Assembly: GCA_900557655.1 (NCBI GenBank)
Contig: USTX01000011.1
Span: forward strand, 1 to 10,470
DNA: 10,470 nt
Direction: 5' to 3'
DNA from: an uncultured Eubacteriales bacterium
GTDB taxonomy: Bacteria > Bacillota > Clostridia > Christensenellales > UBA1242
The notes under the pieces were generated by a model. The model made no database searches, was not told the origin of the DNA, and saw only the letters and a program-made list of their open reading frames with translations. Position numbers and translations under genes: made by a program. This document shows positions 5,173-10,470 of this stretch, piece after piece. How positions within the stretch are numbered: the first letter of the stretch is position 1; each line of letters starts with the position of its first letter.

Positions 5173-7221
5173 TTATCTACCGCTTAAATCGTGATAGGTA
5201 GGCTTTTTTATTTCTTTAAACTTACCTTGTGATTGAATTTCGTCAAGAAGTTTGTAAAGATGTTCACTATAAAGTGTGTTAGCTTTTTCTGTTTTTAAAG
5301 CGTCATAAATATATTCATAAAGCGTTTTTGTTGAAGACGCGGTGATACGCGTTGCTTTAAGGTCGGCAATGATTTCAGCATCGCTGCGCGCAACCATCTC
5401 TCCACTGCCGTTGTCTTTTTCAATTTTAACGATTTCGCCCGCGTTATAAACGCCAGTAAGCATCATCATATGAACACCATAATCGGTAATAGCGAATTCA
5501 ACATTTTCATTACTTGCTAAAAAGTTATCAAGCGTCAAACCAAGGCTAATATATCTATTATAAAGATTGCGCCCGCCATCAGCAAACTCTTTCATAAGCC
5601 CGCCGTTATCATCTTTATCTGTTGAAATACTATATCCAAGTTTCATAATATTTTTGTCTGACCCAAGCGCACTCGTGTCGCCCGTGTACATATAGATAAA
5701 GCGCATAAAGGTGCTTAGTCTTACATACGACTTATTATTATTAAACTCATCTTTTGCTTTGTTTTCTTCGTCGATTGTGAGTGCCGTGGTGCTTTCAATT
5801 TCCGCTTTTTCCTCATCCGTTAAATCGCGACCCTTCTCTTCTTTTAAATCAGCCTTAGCTTTACGAATCTTATCACCAAGCTTCATCGCAAGGTATTTTT
5901 CTTCGCTGCTGATAGCTTCTTCAAACTTATCTACAATCGCTTGCAACGTAATTTTAGACTCAACCATAACAGGGATTTTTTCATTGTTTTCATCAAGCTT
6001 ATATTCGCCGTTTTCATCTTTTTCAAAGGCCAAAATTTTATTGCCCGACTCGTCAACCTTATACGTCCCGTCGTCGTTTTTCTCATAGTCTTGCCCTTTG
6101 ATGGTTTCGCCGTCTTCATCGCGATAAGAGCCACTTATAATCCATTCCCCAGAACTATTTCTTGCAAAACCTAAACGGAACTTCTCATATTCTTTTCTGA
6201 AAATTTCTGCTTTACCACTATCATAGCCAACGTGATTTTTAAGCTCCGCAACAGTGTCATCATCAAACTTAACAAGCAAATGCTGAACGGTAAAGAAAGT
6301 ATATTCGCCCTCATAGTGATATAAAATCAAATCGGTTGATGAGGTTGATGCAATAATTTCTGCATAGTTGCCCTCAATCGAATATTTTTGTTTATCAGCA
6401 TTTAACAATTTTTTGTATTTGTTAACAATTTCTTGTTGAAACAGTATCGCCTGCTCACTTTCAGTTAAATCTTCACGAACAAATACCTTTGATTCAATAT
6501 ATTCGCGATATTTGGCGCAAATCTTAGTTGTGAAGGCGCTTTCATATTGCTCTTTAATTGCGTCTTTAACAACCTTAACTTTATCACTTGTTTTGCCATC
6601 AAGCTTCGCCGAACGAAGAAGGGCTGCAACTAATTTGTTATACGCTTGCGTGCGATATCCCTCAAACTTATTCTCAACGCCGTCATAAACCTTGTCTAAA
6701 AATTCAAGATACATTTGATCAACTGTTGGCGCCGTGCCAGCCGTAAGTGTACTAAAATCGATAACCTCAACCGGCTCAAACACATATTCGCTGTATGTTT
6801 TATTGTCTTCGCTTTTATTGTCGCTAAGTCTGTCAGGCAATTCTTTATCGTCGCTTTCAATTAAGGCTTTTTCATAACTATCAATAGTTGAAATAAAGGC
6901 GTCATACACCGATTTTTTAATTTCTTCATAGTCTTTATCTTCAAGTACGACCGTGTTTTTAGCCTGAATTTCTTGAACAACGCCAAGATACAACTCTTCA
7001 TAGATTATTTTCATAACCACGTCTTCGTCATAATAGGCAAAGTATTTGCTATAATTATTGTATTTTGATAATAAATCTGCGTATGTAATATTTTCGCCCG
7101 CTATTGTTGCGATAACCGTATCACTGGTGTAGGTTGGCTGTTTAGTTAAAAGTGAGCAGCCACAAAAGCAGCTTAAAACCATACACAAGCACAAACATAG
7201 CGCAAAAAGTTTCTTTTTCAA
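5173..7221 (-). CDS. SurA/PrsA-like parvulin peptidyl-prolyl isomerase lipoprotein
   Basis: Probable extracytoplasmic foldase, lipid-anchored outside the membrane and helping secreted proteins fold. Seen in 682 residues: a short signal peptide with KKK at 2-4 and a lipobox (VLSC at 15-18 or FCGC at 19-22). The N-terminal chaperone region starts IATIAGENITYADLL (47-61), a SurA-N pattern. The first parvulin strand is FFTVQHLLVKF (309-319) and a closing element is ITDYGVHMMML (578-588). About 260 residues separate these, where a normal parvulin has roughly 70, so the isomerase domain seems split by a large charged insert or strongly diverged; activity is uncertain. The signal peptide holds six Cys in 14 residues. 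Start TTG 7221 has GGAGG nine nt upstream and follows the promoter; the in-frame ATG at 7296 is upstream of the promoter and is rejected. Location after mfd is common in Clostridia. Confidence 0.82.
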   Translation of the reverse strand: MKKKLFALCLCLCMVLSCFCGCSLLTKQPTYTSDTVIATIAGENITYADLLSKYNNYSKYFAYYDEDVVMKIIYEELYLGVVQEIQAKNTVVLEDKDYEEIKKSVYDAFISTIDSYEKALIESDDKELPDRLSDNKSEDNKTYSEYVFEPVEVIDFSTLTAGTAPTVDQMYLEFLDKVYDGVENKFEGYRTQAYNKLVAALLRSAKLDGKTSDKVKVVKDAIKEQYESAFTTKICAKYREYIESKVFVREDLTESEQAILFQQEIVNKYKKLLNADKQKYSIEGNYAEIIASTSSTDLILYHYEGEYTFFTVQHLLVKFDDDTVAELKNHVGYDSGKAEIFRKEYEKFRLGFARNSSGEWIISGSYRDEDGETIKGQDYEKNDDGTYKVDESGNKILAFEKDENGEYKLDENNEKIPVMVESKITLQAIVDKFEEAISSEEKYLAMKLGDKIRKAKADLKEEKGRDLTDEEKAEIESTTALTIDEENKAKDEFNNNKSYVRLSTFMRFIYMYTGDTSALGSDKNIMKLGYSISTDKDDNGGLMKEFADGGRNLYNRYISLGLTLDNFLASNENVEFAITDYGVHMMMLTGVYNAGEIVKIEKDNGSGEMVARSDAEIIADLKATRITASSTKTLYEYIYDALKTEKANTLYSEHLYKLLDEIQSQGKFKEIKKPTYHDLSGR
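5968..6087 (-). repeat. Tandem 20-residue duplication inside the parvulin insert
   Basis: Residues 379-398 and 399-418 of the lipoprotein are two copies of a unit: YEKNDDGTYKVDESGNKILA and FEKDENGEYKLDENNEKIPV. Both follow the pattern (Y/F)EK(N/D)(D/E)(D/N)G-x-YK(V/L)DE-(S/N)-x-(N/E)KI, suggesting paired beta hairpins. Each unit is 60 bp, with the boundary at 6027/6028. DNA identity is lower than protein similarity, so the duplication is not recent. Confidence 0.8.
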
Positions 7222-7230
7222 AGTGTTAAT

Positions 7231-7235
7231 CCTCC
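7231..7235 (-). promoter_or_regulatory. Ribosome binding site deciding the TTG start
   Basis: GGAGG on the minus strand, nine nt before TTG 7221. It is the only strong site near the N terminus, and the residues that follow make a proper lipoprotein signal. This fixes the start of the parvulin gene well inside the longer open frame. Confidence 0.85.
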
Positions 7236-7251
7236 AACAATTAGTCGTTTT

Positions 7252-7280
7252 ATTATAGCGTAATTTATAAACAAAATCAA
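7252..7280 (-). promoter_or_regulatory. Sigma-A promoter of the parvulin lipoprotein gene
   Basis: TTGATT (7280-7275), exactly 17 nt, then a perfect TATAAT (7257-7252). Transcription would begin near 7245, leaving a leader of about 24 nt that ends in GGAGG and the TTG start. This is the best promoter in the window. Confidence 0.8.
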
Positions 7281-7498
7281 TCATTTTAAATCGCATTTGT
7301 TAAATTTTTACTAGGTTTTTGGCCTTTTGGGTACTTTTTTCTTAATTTTTTATCTATCAGCCCTTTAAGGCGTTAATCTTTATAGTTAGCCCTGTTGCCG
7401 TTTTGTGATTACTGCTTTTAGTCACCACTACTTTTTAGCTTTGCAGTTAGTGCTTTGGCAATTAAAATTTTTGTTCTAAAATTCGTTTTGTTTTAAAA
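7281..7498. other. Intergenic DNA between mfd and the parvulin gene
   Basis: No open frame of note. On the minus strand it is A-rich and I see no stem followed by a U-tract, so mfd has no visible intrinsic terminator. A weak stem, GTGGTGACT with AGTAATCAC (around 7400-7426, one mismatch), has no U-tract. Read-through from mfd into the lipoprotein gene is therefore possible in addition to the local promoter. Confidence 0.5.
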
Positions 7499-10470
7499 TT
7501 AGCGTTTTTTTGACGTCGCTGTTATTAAAAACCCCAAAAGCCTGTCTAAACTTTCGCGATTACCTGACGCGGCCTTAATTTTAACCATCGGCGTAGCCCC
7601 AAGTTCAAGCGCGCAATTGTCGCGGTTTTCATAAAGCGCCTCGCCGATATATGGGTTGCCCGTTATGTCTTCTGGCTTTTCAAAAATGATACGAATGCCC
7701 GCCGGCGTGCTTACAACCTCAACCGCGTTAAGTTTTTGCGCCATAGACTTAGCGTAAGCAATGTCTATTAGGTTAATAACCTCTTGCGGCAGCGTGCCGA
7801 ACGCGTCTTTAAGGTCGCTTTCAAGCCGCTCTTTTTCATCGCGTGAGGCAATCGCTGAGATGTTTTTATACGTCGTCATTCGGTTGGCAGGGTCAATTAT
7901 ATACATTGACGGGATAAACGCATCTATGCTTATGCGCATAAGCGTGTCTTTCTTTTCTTCAACTTTTTCGCCCTTTATTTCTGCAACCGCATTTGCCAAA
8001 AGTTTTGCGTACATATCATAGCCAACCTTTTGCATAAACCCATGTTGCTCAGGGCCTAAGACGTTTCCGCCACCGCGAATTTCAAGGTCTCGCATAGCAA
8101 TCTTAAAGCCGCTGCCAAACTCTGTAAACTCACTTATCGCCTCTAAGCGTTTATAGGCCTCTTCGCTTAAAACTTTATCATATTTATATGTAAAGTAGGC
8201 AAAGGCCGTGCGATTACCGCGCCCAACGCGCCCGCGAATTTGATAAAGTTGGCTAAGACCAAACCGCTCACTATCAATAACTATAAGCGTGTTGACGTTT
8301 TCAATATCTATGCCATTTTCAATGATGGTTGTACAGATAAGTATGTCGCCCTCGTGCTTATAAAACTGATAAATTATGTTTTCAAGTTCTTTGCTTGACA
8401 GTTGCCCGTGCGCCACCAAAACTCGCGCTTCTGGCACTATTTTTTGTATCCTTTCAGCAAAACCATAAATATTTTCAACGCGGTTGTTTAAGATAAACAC
8501 TTGCCCCCCGCGCGCCAATTCTCGCATACATGCATCGCGAACCAAACTCTCGCTAAACTCACACACACTGGTCTGCACAGGAAGCCTCTCGCTTGGCGGC
8601 GTGCTTATTATGCTTACGTCACGAATGCCAGACAGACTCATATGCAACGTGCGCGGAATAGGCGTTGCGCTAAGCGTTAAAAAGTCAACAAGCGGATACT
8701 TGTTTTTAAGCTTTTCTTTATCTTCAACGCCAAATTTTTGCTCTTCGTCTAACACCACTAAACCAAGGTCGCGAAAGTTAACGTCGTCAGACAAAAGCCT
8801 GTGCGTACCACAAAGCACGTCAACCCTGCCCTGCGCCACGTCGTTTAAAATCTTGGCAACGCTTGACGGCGTTTTAAATCGGTTTAAAACCTCAACGCGC
8901 ACGCCAAACGCGTCAAATCTGGCCTTGCACGTGTTAAAGTGCTGTTGGCTAAGAATGGTTGTAGGCGCCAAAAAGGCCACCTGTTTATTATCTAAAACCG
9001 CTTTAAAGATGGCACGCAGCGCAACCTCGGTTTTACCAAACCCAACATCGCCACAAAGCAGTCTGTCCATCACCTTTGGCGATTCCATATCCTTTTTAAT
9101 CTCGGCAACGCTTTTTAATTGATCTTCAGTTTCGATGTGCGCAAAAGAGTTTTCAAACTCGCGCTGCATAGCATTGTCTTTTGAGAACGCAAACCCGCGC
9201 TTAGCCTCGCGTTTGGCATAAAGCTCGGTTAAATCAAACGCAAGTTTTTTAACGCTTGCCTTTACCTTTTCTTTTACCTTTGAAAACTCAACGCCGCCAA
9301 TCTTGCTAAGTTTTTTTGGTGCCTCAGCGCCGCTGAAACGTTCAAGCATATTAAGGCTGTCAATAGGCACATAAAGCGTGTCATTATCGCGGTATTTAAC
9401 AACAACATAGTCTTTTGACCCAAAGTTGCTTGAAAGGTTCGTTACCCCCTCGCAAATACCGATTCCGTGAACACTGTGAACAACATAATCGCCCACCTTA
9501 GGGACGCTAAACACGTCTTTTCGGTTAACACTTACGCTGGCAGCCGCCCGCCTTTGGGCATACAAATCGGTGGTTGAAATAACAACCTTTTTCTTGTCAG
9601 GCAAGATAAACCCACCCGAAAAATCGTATGGCAAAATTTCAAGACCACTGTCTGTCAGTTTACCGCTTGGCTTAGCCTCAATAAACACGTCTTCGTCTTC
9701 AAGTTTTCGGCTTAGCGCGGCGGCACGGTCATTGCTGCCCGCAAGCAAAAACACGCTAAACCCATTAGCCTTCCAGTTTTTCAGGTCGCTTATCAGTTCA
9801 ACAAAATTATGGCTGTACCTCTGCATCGGGATAGACTTAAACTCGCAAACAACTTGCGGGTCAAAAAAGCGGTTCGAGTTGGTTATTTTTTGGTGCACAA
9901 GCCCCGCGAATGTGTTGATTTTGTTAAGTATCTCCGTCGCGCTGAAATACCCCGAACACGTTTTTTCAAGAGCCTCGCCCGCCTTCACTTGGTTTTTAAA
10001 GCGCATTTCGATTTCGCTAGACGAATTAACAATGCCATCATAAACCATCTTAGATTCGTGCATAACAATAAGCGTATCTGGCGCAAGATAGTCAAAGATA
10101 TCGCTTGCCTTGTGTTTTAAAAGCGGAAAAAGATAGTCAAGTGAAAAGTCTCTCTCCCCTCTTTCAAGGCGTGAATAGGCCTCCTCGATGCCGCTGATTA
10201 TCGCGCTGTTTGGGTCAAGGTCAGTTTTAGCACGGTTTAGGCGCCCACTTAGTTTTTCAAGAAGTTCGCGGTGCTCCGTTTCGGTTAAAATTAGGTCAGT
10301 GTTAGGGTTGATAATAATCTGGCCAAGGTCGGTTTTAGACGTCTGCGTTTCAAGGTCAAGCGTCTTGATTGAATCAATTGTGTCGCCCCAAAACTCTATC
10401 CTGACAGCGCTTTCACTGCCGCTTGGAAAGATATCAAAAATATCCCCGCGCGAGGCAAACTGCCCCTCTC
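7499..10470 (-). CDS. mfd: Transcription-repair coupling factor Mfd (5' end outside window)
   Basis: Mfd is a DNA translocase that binds stalled RNA polymerase, removes it from the template and recruits UvrA. The visible 989 codons are open from the window edge; the family has about 1,150 residues, so roughly 150 N-terminal residues are missing. Seen in order (numbered from the edge): UvrB-like motif GQFASRGDIFDIFPSG (2-17) followed by RIEFWGDTIDSI; a divergent region; the RNA polymerase-interacting module with DYVVHSVHGIG (327-337) and YVPIDSLNML (366-375); Walker A GDVGFGKT (473-480); Walker B DEEQ (574-577); SATPIPRT (600-607); TTIIENGIDI; motif VI QLYQIRGRVGR (740-750); the translocation TRG motif RDLEIRGGGNVLG (793-805); and the C-terminal D7-type domain from about 835. 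All helicase motifs are intact. ATG 10063 is an internal Met, since conserved family sequence continues 135 codons upstream of it. Confidence 0.97.
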   Translation of the reverse strand, partial: EGQFASRGDIFDIFPSGSESAVRIEFWGDTIDSIKTLDLETQTSKTDLGQIIINPNTDLILTETEHRELLEKLSGRLNRAKTDLDPNSAIISGIEEAYSRLERGERDFSLDYLFPLLKHKASDIFDYLAPDTLIVMHESKMVYDGIVNSSSEIEMRFKNQVKAGEALEKTCSGYFSATEILNKINTFAGLVHQKITNSNRFFDPQVVCEFKSIPMQRYSHNFVELISDLKNWKANGFSVFLLAGSNDRAAALSRKLEDEDVFIEAKPSGKLTDSGLEILPYDFSGGFILPDKKKVVISTTDLYAQRRAAASVSVNRKDVFSVPKVGDYVVHSVHGIGICEGVTNLSSNFGSKDYVVVKYRDNDTLYVPIDSLNMLERFSGAEAPKKLSKIGGVEFSKVKEKVKASVKKLAFDLTELYAKREAKRGFAFSKDNAMQREFENSFAHIETEDQLKSVAEIKKDMESPKVMDRLLCGDVGFGKTEVALRAIFKAVLDNKQVAFLAPTTILSQQHFNTCKARFDAFGVRVEVLNRFKTPSSVAKILNDVAQGRVDVLCGTHRLLSDDVNFRDLGLVVLDEEQKFGVEDKEKLKNKYPLVDFLTLSATPIPRTLHMSLSGIRDVSIISTPPSERLPVQTSVCEFSESLVRDACMRELARGGQVFILNNRVENIYGFAERIQKIVPEARVLVAHGQLSSKELENIIYQFYKHEGDILICTTIIENGIDIENVNTLIVIDSERFGLSQLYQIRGRVGRGNRTAFAYFTYKYDKVLSEEAYKRLEAISEFTEFGSGFKIAMRDLEIRGGGNVLGPEQHGFMQKVGYDMYAKLLANAVAEIKGEKVEEKKDTLMRISIDAFIPSMYIIDPANRMTTYKNISAIASRDEKERLESDLKDAFGTLPQEVINLIDIAYAKSMAQKLNAVEVVSTPAGIRIIFEKPEDITGNPYIGEALYENRDNCALELGATPMVKIKAASGNRESLDRLLGFLITATSKKR

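Noticed and set aside
7222..7296. Upstream ATG at 7296 as start of the parvulin lipoprotein
   Set aside because: It lies upstream of the TATAAT promoter, lacks a ribosome binding site and would bury the signal peptide; TTG 7221 with GGAGG fits better.
7400..7426. Hairpin in the mfd 3' region as terminator
   Set aside because: The stem contains a mismatch and no U-tract follows on the minus strand.
7357..7460. Possible degenerate repeats (TCAGCCCT, AGTTAGCCCT, AGTTAGTGCT) between mfd and the parvulin gene
   Set aside because: Copies are short, irregularly spaced and weakly similar; chance cannot be excluded.
8484..9122. Plus-strand open frame of 212 codons opposite mfd
   Set aside because: It is fully opposite conserved helicase motifs of mfd and has no domain or RBS of its own.
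7499..10063. Mfd starting at the ATG at 10063
   Set aside because: The frame stays open to the window edge and encodes the conserved UvrB-like motif (RGDIFDIFPSG, RIEFWGDTIDSI), so this Met is internal.

Overview
All six recognisable genes lie on the minus strand, so the window is read from right to left in transcription order. It looks chromosomal, from a spore-forming, AT-leaning member of the Bacillota (Clostridia-like). The grounds are a SpoIIQ-type LytM protein beside a YwmB-like protein, AGGAGG-type ribosome binding sites, a lipoprotein foldase directly downstream of mfd, near-consensus sigma-A promoters, and TAA as the stop of all six genes. No species can be named from the sequence alone.

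Layout in transcription order. (1) 10470-7499: mfd, the transcription-repair coupling factor. It is cut by the right window edge; its UvrB-like N-terminal region is already readable at the edge, so the in-frame ATG at 10063 is internal. (2) 7498-7222: intergenic DNA with no intrinsic terminator seen, ending in a strong sigma-A promoter. (3) 7221-5173: a secreted SurA/PrsA-like parvulin lipoprotein with a TTG start and a greatly enlarged PPIase region, closed by a clear intrinsic terminator. (4) 5049-3358: a multi-pass flippase-like membrane protein with a long charged N-terminal extension. Its promoter sits so close to the GTG that the mRNA would be nearly leaderless. (5) 3314-2856 and 2747-2133: a YwmB-like protein and SpoIIQ, probably a small sporulation unit. 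It is preceded by a hairpin that covers the first ribosome binding site and followed by a strong terminator. (6) 1778-369: pyruvate kinase, with its own promoter and a leader holding three 29-bp tandem repeats.

Directly past the pyk stop the composition changes abruptly: 30 bases at 83% GC (my count), then 330 bases at 26% GC. These carry an uninterrupted minus-strand reading frame to the window edge, encoding an Asn/Asp/Tyr/Lys-rich, beta-like protein with no convincing start. This is the most anomalous segment and may be a recombination scar, an acquired gene fragment or an assembly join.

No CRISPR array, transposase, tRNA or rRNA was seen. No complete new system is evident. The best leads are the pyk leader repeats, the hairpin over the YwmB-like RBS, the near-leaderless flippase gene, the split parvulin with a duplicated insert, and the left-edge junction.
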